Shown here one piece after another: positions 35,633 to 44,461 of a stretch of 64,000 nt of DNA. The stretch is from Streptomyces sp. Act143 (GTDB lineage Bacteria; Actinomycetota; Actinomycetes; Streptomycetales; Streptomycetaceae). The DNA lies in the NCBI RefSeq assembly GCF_003143935.1, contig NZ_QFRX01000001.1, forward strand, positions 6,470,303 through 6,534,302. The letters run 5' to 3'. The notes below the pieces were generated by a model, which ran no database searches, was not told where the DNA came from, and was given only the letters and a program-made list of their open reading frames with translations. The translations under genes were made by a program, and so were the position numbers. Position 1 is the first letter of the stretch. Every line of letters starts with the position of its first letter.

Positions 35633-36157
35633 TCAGTCGTCGTTCGCGCGGCGATCGCGGGACCCGCCCAGCTCCACGGCGGTGCAGCGCCAGCGCCGGT
35701 CCCGGCCCTGCTCCACGCGGAAGGCCATGGCGCGCAGCTGGTCGCCGGCGCCGATGCGGGCGAAGGCCTCGAAAGCGCCGGGGCGAGGGGCGTAGTAGCC
35801 GATGTCGCGGACGGTCGGACGGGTGCCTCGGGCGCGGAGGGGGCCGCGTTCGGCTAGGTCGGCGAGTTCGTCGTAGGCGCGGCCGACGGCGTGCCGGAGC
35901 ATCGAGTGCACCGGGCGCTGGCCGCTGAGCACCAGGACGAGGAGTTCGGCGATGTGGTCGGTGGGGTGGAGCTGGGCTGCGGGCCGAGGCGGGCGGGAGG
36001 GGGCCGCCGTGACGGAGGCGGCGGTGGAGGCGGAGGTGGCGCGGGGCGTTCCGCCCGCCGGTGTGCGGGGCGGGGTGCCGCCGGGACGACGGGAGTCGCG
36101 GCGCCCCGGCGGACGGGTGCCGGGACGGAGCTGCGACCTGGTCATGACCTTGTTCAT
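35633..36157 (-). CDS. Rv3235-family protein
   Basis: Protein of 174 residues. The N-terminal 80 residues are Arg/Pro/Thr-rich and probably disordered. The conserved C-terminal part (PTDHIAELLVLVLSGQRPVHSMLRHAVGRAYDELADLAERG to WRCTAVELGG) matches the Rv3235 family, usually encoded close to secA in actinobacteria. The fold may be SecA-related or NTF2-like; function unknown. The ATG at 36157 is used; another ATG (36145) follows in frame. The N-terminal sequence is too simple to decide. Confidence 0.72.
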   Translation of the reverse strand: MNKVMTRSQLRPGTRPPGRRDSRRPGGTPPRTPAGGTPRATSASTAASVTAAPSRPPRPAAQLHPTDHIAELLVLVLSGQRPVHSMLRHAVGRAYDELADLAERGPLRARGTRPTVRDIGYYAPRPGAFEAFARIGAGDQLRAMAFRVEQGRDRRWRCTAVELGGSRDRRANDD

Positions 36158-36497
36158 GGGAACCCCGTTCGCCGGGCCCGGAAATGTACCGGGCGGTAAC
36201 TTGGTGGTTGGGGATCTTGTACGGGGACGAGGGCGACGGCGGCAAGGAAGGGCGGGGGCCGGTTCGGGGTGCCGGAATGTTCGCTTATCCGGGTGATCGG
36301 AGGCGGTGGAAGCCCGTGGCGACGGGGGTGCGGCGGGTGAATCTCCGGACGTGGGTGGACGCCTCCGGGCCTCCGGGCGGGGACTCGAAAGGGGACGCCC
36401 GCACGTATCCTGAAGGCCCTTCGGGAGGCCGTCACCACCCTGCCGGGAGCCTTCCGCGGAGCCTCGTCCACGCTCTCCGACCACGAAAGCGGCAACC
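36158..36497. promoter_or_regulatory. 340-base divergent intergenic region
   Basis: No gene seen. A -10-like TATCCT lies near 36407-36412 before the DUF6912 gene, and GAAGGCCCTTCGGGAGGCC can form a small hairpin nearby. The left half would contain the promoter of the Rv3235-like gene. Nothing else stands out. Confidence 0.4.
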
Positions 36498-37013
36498 ATG
36501 CGCGTCTACGTCCCCCTGACCCTCTCCGGTCTCGCCGAGGCGTACAAGACGGGCGAGGTGGGCCCCGACCCGCTCGTCGCCTACGCCGTGACGCCCGCGC
36601 TGCGCGAGTGGTACGTGTCCGACGACATCGAGGAGCTGGAGTACGCGGCGCTGAACCGGGCCGCACTCGCCTCGCTGCGGCTGCTGGCCGCCGACCCCGA
36701 CGCGGCACGCCGCCGGGTCGTGGTGGCGGTCGACGTGCCCGACGGCGCGGCGGTCGCCGACCCCGACCGCGGGCTCGATCCGGCGGCGCTCGGCGAGGTC
36801 CGGGTCGCCGGGGGCGTGGCGCTGGCCAAGGCGGCGGCGGTGCATGCCGACGCGAGCGATGCCGAGGCGGACGTGGCCGCGGGGGCGGAGGCGCTGGCGG
36901 CGGCGGACGCCGGTGACGGCGACGCGCAGTTCGTCGTGGACGGGACCGAGGACCACGAGCTGCTCTGGTACGCCACGCAGGAGATTCCCCACCTGGTGGG
37001 GTTGGGCGACTGA
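36498..37013 (+). CDS. DUF6912 family protein
   Basis: Protein of 171 residues found in most actinobacteria near secA. Conserved ends are MRVYVPLTLSGLAEAYKTGEVGPDPLVAYAVTPALREWY and ELLWYATQEIPHLVGL. The middle is alanine-rich, with a possible helical repeat (ADASDAEADVAAGAEALAAADAG). No catalytic motif is visible and no function is known. The ATG is the only sensible start, 63 bases before the HAD gene on the same strand. Confidence 0.82.
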   Translation: MRVYVPLTLSGLAEAYKTGEVGPDPLVAYAVTPALREWYVSDDIEELEYAALNRAALASLRLLAADPDAARRRVVVAVDVPDGAAVADPDRGLDPAALGEVRVAGGVALAKAAAVHADASDAEADVAAGAEALAAADAGDGDAQFVVDGTEDHELLWYATQEIPHLVGLGD

Positions 37014-37075
37014 CGGCTGTGCCCGCCTGACCTGCGGCTCTCATGATTGTCAGTGGGGGCGGGTAAGTTTTCGGC

Positions 37076-37741
37076 ATGGGGATGCACAGGGGTGCGCACA
37101 TCGTCTGGGACTGGAACGGGACGCTGTTCCACGACAATGACGCGATCATCGGGGCGACGAACGCGGCGTTCGCCGAGCTGGGGCTCGCGCCGATCACGAT
37201 GGAGCAGTACCGGGCGTTGTACTGCGTACCGGTGCCGAAGTTCTACGAGCGGTTGATGGGGCGGCTGCCCACCGAGGCCGAGTGGCTGGTCATGGACGAG
37301 ACCTTCCACCGGTACTACACCGAGCACCGGGTGGGGTGCGGGCTCGCCGCGGGGGCGGCGGAGCTGCTCGCGGGGTGGCGGTCGGCGGGGCGCAGCCAGT
37401 CGATCCTCAGCATGTACGGGCATGACGAGCTGGTTCCGTTGGTGCGGGGGTTCGGGATCGAGGCGCACTTCGTCCGGGTGGACGGGCGGGTCGGGCCGTC
37501 CGGGGGGAGCAAGGCGGAGCACATGGAGCGGCATGTCGCCGCGCTCGTGGGGGTCGATCCCGGGCACACGGTGGTGATCGGGGACGCCGCCGACGACGCG
37601 GTGGCGGCGATGCACGTGGGCGCGCGGGCCGTGCTGTACACCGGTGGGTCGCACAGCCGGGCGAGCCTGGAGGAAGTGGGGGTGCCGGTGGTGGACACGC
37701 TGGCCGAGGCGGTCGCGGTGGCGGAGCGAATAGCCGCGTAG
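37076..37741 (+). CDS. HAD-superfamily hydrolase
   Basis: Haloacid-dehalogenase-like phosphatase of 221 residues. Motif I is VWDWNGTL, with nucleophile D12 and an asparagine (N14) where most phosphatases have a second aspartate. An alpha-helical cap, motif II SILSMYG and motif IV IGDAADDAVAAMHVGARAVLY follow. It resembles phosphoglycolate phosphatases, but the N14 substitution makes the reaction uncertain. The stop codon lies in the first unit of the tandem repeat that runs on downstream. Confidence 0.87.
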   Translation: MGMHRGAHIVWDWNGTLFHDNDAIIGATNAAFAELGLAPITMEQYRALYCVPVPKFYERLMGRLPTEAEWLVMDETFHRYYTEHRVGCGLAAGAAELLAGWRSAGRSQSILSMYGHDELVPLVRGFGIEAHFVRVDGRVGPSGGSKAEHMERHVAALVGVDPGHTVVIGDAADDAVAAMHVGARAVLYTGGSHSRASLEEVGVPVVDTLAEAVAVAERIAA

Positions 37742-37885
37742 ACGAAGGGCCGCGCAAGCGAAGGGCGCGCAAGCCGAGAGCCGCGCAAGCCAAGAGCCGC
37801 GTAGACGAAGGGCCGCGCAAGCGAAGGGCGCGCAAGCCGGGAGCCGCGTAGGAGAAGGGCCGCGTAAGCGAACAGCCGCGCCATC
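37731..37885. repeat. Tandem repeat array after the HAD gene
   Basis: About nine imperfect units of 15-16 bases built on GAAGGGCCGCGCAAGC, with variants GAGAGCC and AAGAGCC, run head to tail. A higher-order copy of about 45 bases (37731-37776 and 37794-37839) repeats at a 63-base offset. The first unit includes the HAD stop codon (AGCCGCGTAG), so the array may have grown from the end of that gene. Confidence 0.8.
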
Positions 37886-37938
37886 GCCGCCCAGCGGCAC
37901 GGCTGCCCGCAACGGCACCCCGCTTGTCCTCCAGCCGC

Positions 37939-38505
37939 CTACCTCACCGGCGCCTTCGCCCGCAGTACCGTCAGGAACTCCCGCATCCACGCCGAGTGGT
38001 CCGGCCACGCCCGCGACGACACCAGCGTGCCGTCGACGACCGCCTCGGCGTCCTGGAAGGTGGCGCCCGCCGCCTGCATGTCGAGTTCCAGGGCGGGATA
38101 CGCCGTGACGCGGCGCCCGCGCAGGCCGTCGATCGCGGCCGTGAGCAGAGGGCCGTGGCAGATCTGGGCCACGGGCTTGTCCGCGTCGAAGAAGGACTTG
38201 AGGATCTTGCGCAGCTCGGGGTCGTTGCGGAGGTACTCGGGGGCGCGCCCGCCGGGGATGACGAGGGCCGCGTACTGGCCGGGGTCGACCTCGGCGAAGG
38301 CCAGGTCGGCGGGCCAGGTGTAGCCGGGCTTCTCGGTATAGGTGTCGAAACCGGGTTCGAAGTCATGGACGACGAACCGGAGCTTCTTGCGGGTCGGGGC
38401 CGCGATGTGGACGTCGTAGCCCTCCTCGCGCAGGCGCTGGTAGGGGTACAGGACCTCCAGCGATTCCGCCGCGTCGCCGGTGACGATCAGGATTTTGGCT
38501 GTCAT
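37939..38505 (-). CDS. DJ-1/PfpI family protein
   Basis: Protein of 188 residues with the class I glutamine-amidotransferase-like fold. The nucleophile is C116 in the elbow AQICHGPLLTAA and the conserved acidic residue is E15 (DAAESLEVLYP). The sequence LVIPGGRAPEYLRNDPELRKIL is typical of PfpI-like proteases/deglycases, and FDTYTEKPGYTWPADLAF places it near the YhbO/DR1199 group. It probably acts on stress-damaged or glycated molecules. The ATG at 38505 gives the usual start (TAKILIVTGDAAESL); ATG 38520 is possible. Confidence 0.88.
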   Translation of the reverse strand: MTAKILIVTGDAAESLEVLYPYQRLREEGYDVHIAAPTRKKLRFVVHDFEPGFDTYTEKPGYTWPADLAFAEVDPGQYAALVIPGGRAPEYLRNDPELRKILKSFFDADKPVAQICHGPLLTAAIDGLRGRRVTAYPALELDMQAAGATFQDAEAVVDGTLVSSRAWPDHSAWMREFLTVLRAKAPVR

Positions 38506-38979
38506 GTCGGCAACGTGCATGCGAAACAAGCACTTGGCAAGAGGGCGGGGGACTGTGCAGAACGTCAAAGTTCGACCCCCGGTTTTGTACACATACGGCT
38601 CATGACGGGCCCCCTGTGAGGAGCGATAGCCTTGGTGGCGTGATCAGCGCGATATCTCGCGGGGGCACCGTTGCCCCTGCCCTGCGCCCGGTGAGCACGG
38701 ACGACATCCGTGTCCGGGCGTCAGTCGCTGGTCCGCGCGGGCGGGACGGAGGTGCGGAACCCTCCAGGGCGCCGCGCGCACCCCATGACAGGGCCTCCCG
38801 GAGAGCAGCGTCACACCTTTCGAGGGCGTCGACATTGGCTGATATCACCCCGCCCATCCCACCTTGCGGCATAGCGTCGGAGCGGACCGGACACCCCGGG
38901 CCGTGGCGTAGAGCCGCAGGGGAAGGCACCGTACTTCCTTCAACGTCACGCAACGGCGCGCGACAGGAGCCAGAGGACA
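38506..38979. promoter_or_regulatory. 474-base region upstream of the glutamate dehydrogenase gene
   Basis: Contains an unlikely open frame on each strand but no ribosome site or protein similarity that I recognise. A small hairpin CACGGA-CGACA-TCCGTG lies near 38697-38713, and GATATC occurs twice (near 38651 and 38840). The left end holds the promoter of the PfpI-like gene and the right end that of gdh, whose ATG follows ACAGGAGCCAGAGG. Confidence 0.4.
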
Positions 38980-41900
38980 ATGCAGACCAAGCTGGACGAA
39001 GCCAAGGCCGAGCTGCTCGAAAGGGCCGCACGGGTTGCTGAGAACAGCCCGGTCGGGGGGCACCTACCGACCGGGACGGCGGACGAGGGCACCCCGGACC
39101 GGGAATCCGTGCTCGCGTTCCTCCAGCGCTACTACCTGCACACCGCCCCGGAGGACCTCACCGACCGCGACCCGGTCGACGTCTTCGGAGCCGCCCTTTC
39201 GCATTACCGGCTGGCCGAGAACCGGCCACAGGGCACGGCCAATGTGCGGGTCCTCACCCCCACAGTGGAGGAGAACGGCTGGGCGTGCAGTCATTCGATC
39301 GTCGAGGTCGTCACCGACGACATGCCCTTCCTGGTCGACTCCGTCACCAACGAGCTGACCCGGCAGGGACGCGGCATCCATGTCGTCATCCACCCGCAGG
39401 TCGTCGTCCGGCGTGACCTGACCGGACAGCTCATCGAGGTGCTCCCGCAGCGCCCGAGCGGCGACCGCAGCGCGCTTCCGCACGACGCGCACACCGAGTC
39501 CTGGATCCACGTCGAGATCGACCGCGAGACCGACCGCGCCGACCTCAAGCAGATCACCGCCGATCTGCTGCGGGTGCTGTCGGACGTCCGGGAGGCCGTC
39601 GAGGACTGGGAGAAGATGCGCGAGGCAGCGCTGCGCATCGCCGAGGACCTGCCCGCCGAGCCCACCGCCTCCGACCTGCCCGAGCAGGAGGTCGAGGAGG
39701 CCCGCGAGCTGCTGCGCTGGCTGGCCGCCGACCACTTCACCTTCCTCGGCTACCGCGAGTACCAGCTGCGCGAGGACGACTCCCTGGCCGCCGTGCCCGG
39801 CACCGGCCTCGGCATCCTGCGCTCCGACCCGCACCACGCGAGCGAGGACAGCCACCCCGTCAGCCCGTCCTTCGAGCGGCTGCCCGCCGACGCCCGGGCC
39901 AAGGCCCGCGAGCACCGGCTGCTGGTGCTGACCAAGGCCAACAGCCGGGCGACCGTGCACCGGCCGTCGTACCTCGACTACATCGGGGTGAAGAAGTTCG
40001 ACGCGGACGGCAACGTCGTCGGGGAGCGGCGCTTCCTCGGACTGTTCTCCTCCGCCGCCTACACCGAGTCCGTCCGCCGGGTCCCCGTGATCCGCCGCAA
40101 GGTGGCCGAGGTGCTCCAGCGCGCCGGGTTCTCGCCCAACAGCCACGACGGCCGCGACCTGCTCCAGATCCTGGAGACCTACCCGCGCGACGAGCTCTTC
40201 CAGACCCCGGCCGACGAGCTCCAGTCCATCGTCACGTCCGTCCTCTACCTCCAGGAGCGGCGCCGGCTGCGCCTGTACCTGCGCCAGGACGAGTACGGCC
40301 GCTACTACTCCGCCCTCGTCTACCTGCCCCGCGACCGCTACACCACCGGCGTCCGGCTGCGGATCATCGACATCCTGAAGGAGGAGCTCGGCGGCATCAG
40401 CGTCGACTTCACCGCCTGGAACACCGAGTCGATCCTCTCCCGGCTGCACTTCGTCGTCCGCGTCCCGCAGGGCACCGAGCTGCCCGAGCTCAGCGACAGC
40501 GACAAGGAGCGCATCGAGGCCCGCCTCGTCGAGGCCGCCCGCTCCTGGGCCGACGGATTCGCCGAGGCCCTCACCGGTGAGCTGGGCGAGGAGCGCGCCG
40601 CCGAACTGCTGCGGCGCTACGGCAACGCCTTCCCGGAGGGCTACAAGGCCGACCACACCCCGCGCGCGGCCGTCGCCGACCTGTGCCACCTGGAGCAGCT
40701 CACCGAGGACAGCAACTTCGCCCTGAGCCTGTACGAGCCGGTCGGCGCCGCCCCCGAGGAGCGCCGCTTCAAGATCTACCGCAAGGGCGAGGCGGTCTCC
40801 CTGTCCGCCGTCCTGCCGGTGCTCAGCCGCCTGGGCGTCGAGGTCACCGACGAGCGGCCGTACGAACTGCGCTGCGCGGACCGTACGGCCTCCTGGATCT
40901 ACGACTTCGGTCTGCGCATGCCCAAGGCGCAGAACGGCGCCGGGGACTACCTCGGCGACGACGGCCGCGAGCGGTTCCAGGAGGCCTTCGCCGCCACCTG
41001 GACCGGCAAGGCGGAGAACGACGGCTTCAACGCCCTCGTGCTGAGCGCCGGGCTGACCTGGCGGCAGGCGATGGTGCTGCGGGCGTACGCCAAGTACCTG
41101 CGGCAGGCCGGGTCGACGTTCTCGCAGGACTACATGGAGGACACCCTCCGCAACAACGTCCACACCACCCGCCTGCTCGTCTCGCTGTTCGAGGCGCGGA
41201 TGTCGCCGGACCGGCAGCGCGCCGGACACGAGATCGTGGACGCGCTGCTGGAGGAGGTCGACGCGGCGCTCGACCAGGTCGCCAGCCTCGACGAGGACCG
41301 CATCCTGCGCTCCTTCCTGACGGTCATCAAGGCGACCCTGCGCACCAACTTCTTCCAGGAGGCGCTCGGCGGGCAGCCGCACGACTACGTGTCCATGAAG
41401 TTCGACCCGCAGGCCATCCCCGACCTCCCGGCCCCGCGCCCGGCGTTCGAGATCTGGGTGTACTCGCCCCGCGTCGAGGGCGTGCACCTGCGCTTCGGCA
41501 AGGTCGCGCGCGGTGGTCTGCGCTGGTCCGACCGGCGTGAGGACTTCCGGACCGAGATCCTGGGCCTGGTCAAGGCGCAGATGGTGAAGAACACCGTCAT
41601 CGTGCCGGTCGGCGCCAAGGGCGGCTTCGTCGCCAAGCAGCTGCCCGACCCGGGCGTGGACCGGGAGGCGTGGCTGGCCGAGGGCATCGCCAGCTACAAG
41701 GTGTTCATCTCGGCGCTGCTCGACATCACCGACAACATGGTGGCCGGCGAGGTCGTCCCGCCCGCCGACGTCGTACGGCACGACGAGGACGACACCTACC
41801 TGGTCGTCGCCGCCGACAAGGGCACCGCCACCTTCTCCGACATCGCCAACGGGGTCGCGGAGTCGTACAACTTCTGGCTGGGCGACGCCTTCGCCTCCGG

Positions 41901-43920
41901 CGGCAGCGCGGGCTACGACCACAAGGGCATGGGCATCACCGCGCGCGGCGCCTGGGAGTCCGTGAAGCGGCACTTCCGGGAGCTGGACGTCGACACCCAG
42001 ACCGAGGACTTCACGGTCGTCGGCATCGGTGACATGTCCGGAGACGTGTTCGGCAACGGCATGCTGCTCAGCGAGCACATCCGCCTGGTCGCCGCCTTCG
42101 ACCACCGGCACATCTTCATCGACCCGACGCCGGACGCGGCCACCTCGTACGCCGAGCGCCGCCGCGTCTTCGAGCTGCCGCGCAGCTCCTGGGCCGACTA
42201 CAACACCGAGCTGATCTCGGCCGGTGGCGGCGTGTTCCCGCGTTCCGCCAAGGCCATCCAGCTCAACGCGCACATCCGCGAGGCCCTCGGCATCGAGGGC
42301 AAGGTCTCCAAGATGACCCCGGCCGACCTCATGAAGGCGATCCTGAAGGCGCCGGTCGACCTGCTGTGGAACGGCGGCATCGGCACGTACGTGAAGTCGA
42401 GCGCGGAGTCGCACGGGGACGTCGGCGACAAGGCCAACGACCCGATCCGTGTCGACGGCGCCGACCTGCGGGTCAAGGTCGTCGGCGAGGGCGGCAACCT
42501 GGGGCTGACCCAGCTCGGCCGGATCGAGTTCGCGCTGCACGGCGGCAAGATCAACACCGATGCCATCGACAACAGCGCGGGCGTGGACACCTCCGACCAC
42601 GAGGTGAACATCAAGATCCTGCTCAACGGCCTGGTCACCGAGGGCGACATGACGGTGAAGCAGCGCAACAAGCTGCTCGCCGAGATGACCGACGAGGTCG
42701 GCCACCTGGTGCTGCGCAACAACTACGCGCAGAACACCGCGATCGCCAACGCCCTCGCCCAGTCCAAGGACATGCTCCACGCCCAGCAGCGCTTCATGCG
42801 CCACCTGGTCAGGGAGGGCCATCTCGACCGGGCCCTGGAGTTCCTGCCCACCGACCGCCAGATCCGCGAGCGCCTGACCAACGGCCAGGGTCTGACCGGC
42901 CCGGAGACGGCGGTGCTGCTGGCGTACACGAAGATCACGGTCTCCGACGAGCTGCTGCACACCTCGCTGCCCGACGACCCGTATCTGCGCACCCTGCTCG
43001 ACGCGTACTTCCCGAGCGCGCTGCGCGAGCGGTTCCCCGAGCAGATGCACGGCCACCCGCTGGCCCGCGAGATCATCACGACCGTCCTCGTCAACGACAC
43101 GGTCAACACGGGCGGTACGACCTACCTGCACCGCCTGCGCGAGGAGACCGGCGCCTCCCTGGAGGAGATCGTCCGGGCGCAGACCGCGGCCCGCGCGATC
43201 TTCCGCTCGGCCGCCGTGTGGGACGGGGTGGAGTCCCTCGACAACCGGGTCGAGGCCGCCGTGCAGACCCGTATCCGGCTGCACTCGCGCCGCCTCGTCG
43301 AGCGCGGCACCCGCTGGCTGCTCAACAACCGGCCGCAGCCGCTCCAGCTCGCCGAGACCGTCGAGTTCTTCGGCGAGCGCGTCGAGCAGGTGTGGTCGCA
43401 GCTGCCGAAGCTGCTCAAGGGCGCGGACCTGGAGTGGTACCAGCAGATCTACGACGAGCTGTCGGGCGCCGGCGTGCCGGACGAACTCGCCACACGCGTG
43501 GCCGGGTTCTCCTCCGCCTTCCCCACGCTCGACATCGTCTCGGTGGCCGACCGCAACGGCAAGGAGCCGCTGGACGTCGCCGAGGTCTACTACGACCTCG
43601 CCGACCGGCTGCACATCACCCAGCTCATGGACCGCATCATCGAGCTGCCCCGCGCGGACCGCTGGCAGTCCATGGCCCGCGCCTCCATCCGCGAGGACCT
43701 CTACGCGGCCCACGCGGCCGTGACCGCGGACGTCCTCGCGGTGGGCAACGGCACCTCCACGCCCGAGCAGCGCTTCAAGGCGTGGGAGGAGAAGAACGCG
43801 GCGATCCTCGGCCGGGCGCGCAGCACCCTGGAGGAGATCCAGGGCTCGGAGACGTTCGACCTCGCCAACCTGTCGGTGGCCATGCGGACCATGCGCACGC
43901 TTCTGCGGACGCACTCGTAG
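38980..43920 (+). CDS. gdhB: NAD-specific glutamate dehydrogenase, large 180-kDa type
   Basis: NAD-dependent oxidative deamination of glutamate to 2-oxoglutarate and ammonia. It has 1646 residues, the size of the L_180 class first described in Streptomyces clavuligerus. The N-terminal half (ACT-like and linker domains) begins MQTKLDEAKAELLERAARVAE. The catalytic segment includes VARGGLRWSDRREDFRTEILGLVKAQMVKNTVIVPVGAKGGFV (about 843-885), and dinucleotide-binding sequences with TVVGIGDMSGDVFGNGML follow. A long C-terminal domain is also present. This class is allosteric, often regulated by aspartate or arginine. It is a single gene ended by a strong terminator. Confidence 0.96.
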   Translation: MQTKLDEAKAELLERAARVAENSPVGGHLPTGTADEGTPDRESVLAFLQRYYLHTAPEDLTDRDPVDVFGAALSHYRLAENRPQGTANVRVLTPTVEENGWACSHSIVEVVTDDMPFLVDSVTNELTRQGRGIHVVIHPQVVVRRDLTGQLIEVLPQRPSGDRSALPHDAHTESWIHVEIDRETDRADLKQITADLLRVLSDVREAVEDWEKMREAALRIAEDLPAEPTASDLPEQEVEEARELLRWLAADHFTFLGYREYQLREDDSLAAVPGTGLGILRSDPHHASEDSHPVSPSFERLPADARAKAREHRLLVLTKANSRATVHRPSYLDYIGVKKFDADGNVVGERRFLGLFSSAAYTESVRRVPVIRRKVAEVLQRAGFSPNSHDGRDLLQILETYPRDELFQTPADELQSIVTSVLYLQERRRLRLYLRQDEYGRYYSALVYLPRDRYTTGVRLRIIDILKEELGGISVDFTAWNTESILSRLHFVVRVPQGTELPELSDSDKERIEARLVEAARSWADGFAEALTGELGEERAAELLRRYGNAFPEGYKADHTPRAAVADLCHLEQLTEDSNFALSLYEPVGAAPEERRFKIYRKGEAVSLSAVLPVLSRLGVEVTDERPYELRCADRTASWIYDFGLRMPKAQNGAGDYLGDDGRERFQEAFAATWTGKAENDGFNALVLSAGLTWRQAMVLRAYAKYLRQAGSTFSQDYMEDTLRNNVHTTRLLVSLFEARMSPDRQRAGHEIVDALLEEVDAALDQVASLDEDRILRSFLTVIKATLRTNFFQEALGGQPHDYVSMKFDPQAIPDLPAPRPAFEIWVYSPRVEGVHLRFGKVARGGLRWSDRREDFRTEILGLVKAQMVKNTVIVPVGAKGGFVAKQLPDPGVDREAWLAEGIASYKVFISALLDITDNMVAGEVVPPADVVRHDEDDTYLVVAADKGTATFSDIANGVAESYNFWLGDAFASGGSAGYDHKGMGITARGAWESVKRHFRELDVDTQTEDFTVVGIGDMSGDVFGNGMLLSEHIRLVAAFDHRHIFIDPTPDAATSYAERRRVFELPRSSWADYNTELISAGGGVFPRSAKAIQLNAHIREALGIEGKVSKMTPADLMKAILKAPVDLLWNGGIGTYVKSSAESHGDVGDKANDPIRVDGADLRVKVVGEGGNLGLTQLGRIEFALHGGKINTDAIDNSAGVDTSDHEVNIKILLNGLVTEGDMTVKQRNKLLAEMTDEVGHLVLRNNYAQNTAIANALAQSKDMLHAQQRFMRHLVREGHLDRALEFLPTDRQIRERLTNGQGLTGPETAVLLAYTKITVSDELLHTSLPDDPYLRTLLDAYFPSALRERFPEQMHGHPLAREIITTVLVNDTVNTGGTTYLHRLREETGASLEEIVRAQTAARAIFRSAAVWDGVESLDNRVEAAVQTRIRLHSRRLVERGTRWLLNNRPQPLQLAETVEFFGERVEQVWSQLPKLLKGADLEWYQQIYDELSGAGVPDELATRVAGFSSAFPTLDIVSVADRNGKEPLDVAEVYYDLADRLHITQLMDRIIELPRADRWQSMARASIREDLYAAHAAVTADVLAVGNGTSTPEQRFKAWEEKNAAILGRARSTLEEIQGSETFDLANLSVAMRTMRTLLRTHS

Positions 43921-43953
43921 GCCGTACCCGCTCGTAGTGCGGTACGAGCAGCA

Positions 43954-43994
43954 GGGCGCCCCGGGCCGTGTACGGCTCGGGGCGCCCTTTTCTT
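43954..43994 (+). terminator. Rho-independent terminator of the glutamate dehydrogenase gene
   Basis: Perfect 10-bp stem GGGCGCCCCG (43954-43963) with CGGGGCGCCC (43978-43987), followed directly by TTTTCTT. It is the clearest intrinsic terminator in the window, 34 bases after the stop. Confidence 0.92.
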
Positions 43995-44053
43995 GGCTTG
44001 CTTTAGGTAAAGGGAAGGGCCACGAATTACCGTTTCCCGTTAAGAGTTGTCCC

Positions 44054-44461
44054 GTGAATGCCTGGCTTGTCGGCGGCAGCGGTGCCGTGGTGAATTTCGC
44101 CGTCTTCAATGTGCTGCTGCACGGGAACGCGCTGCTGCCGGGTTCCGGCCGACAGGCCCTGGTGGCGTCGGTGCTGGCGAGCCTCGTCGCCGTCGGCGCG
44201 AACCACCTGCTCCTGCGCTCCCTCGCGCACCGCGACCACCGGGTGCGCCCCGATGAGCGGCCGGCGCTGTTCTTCGCCTTCCGCGGCATCGGGGTCGCGA
44301 TGGAGAGCGGCCTGTTCTACGTCGGCTATCACGGCCTCGGCCTGCACGGGCCGCTCCAGTCGAACGCCGTGAAGGCCGTGTCCCTCGTGCTGGCCTCGGC
44401 CTTCCGGTTCCTCGTCCGCCGCACCTGGGCGGTGCCGCAGGAGGCGCTCAGCCGGTCCTAG
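44054..44461 (+). CDS. GtrA-family membrane protein
   Basis: Protein of 135 residues with four transmembrane helices (AWLVGGSGAVVNFAVFNVLLH, ALVASVLASLVAVGANHLLLR, LFFAFRGIGVAMESGLFYVGY, AVKAVSLVLASAFRFLVRRTW), the GtrA pattern. Members flip or present polyprenyl-linked sugars for cell-surface glycosylation. GTG at 44054 gives the family-typical start; a longer frame would run through the gdh terminator. The 3' end overlaps the convergent TagH-like gene by 4 bases, which fits a shared role in surface polymers. Confidence 0.82.
   Translation: MNAWLVGGSGAVVNFAVFNVLLHGNALLPGSGRQALVASVLASLVAVGANHLLLRSLAHRDHRVRPDERPALFFAFRGIGVAMESGLFYVGYHGLGLHGPLQSNAVKAVSLVLASAFRFLVRRTWAVPQEALSRS

Noticed and set aside
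38616..39041. 141-codon frame upstream of the glutamate dehydrogenase gene
   Set aside because: It overlaps the gdh start, has no ribosome site and no recognisable protein.
39064..44289. 1741-codon open frame antisense to the glutamate dehydrogenase gene
   Set aside because: Long antisense frames are normal in 70%-GC genes with strong third-position bias; the sense strand encodes an unmistakable GDH.
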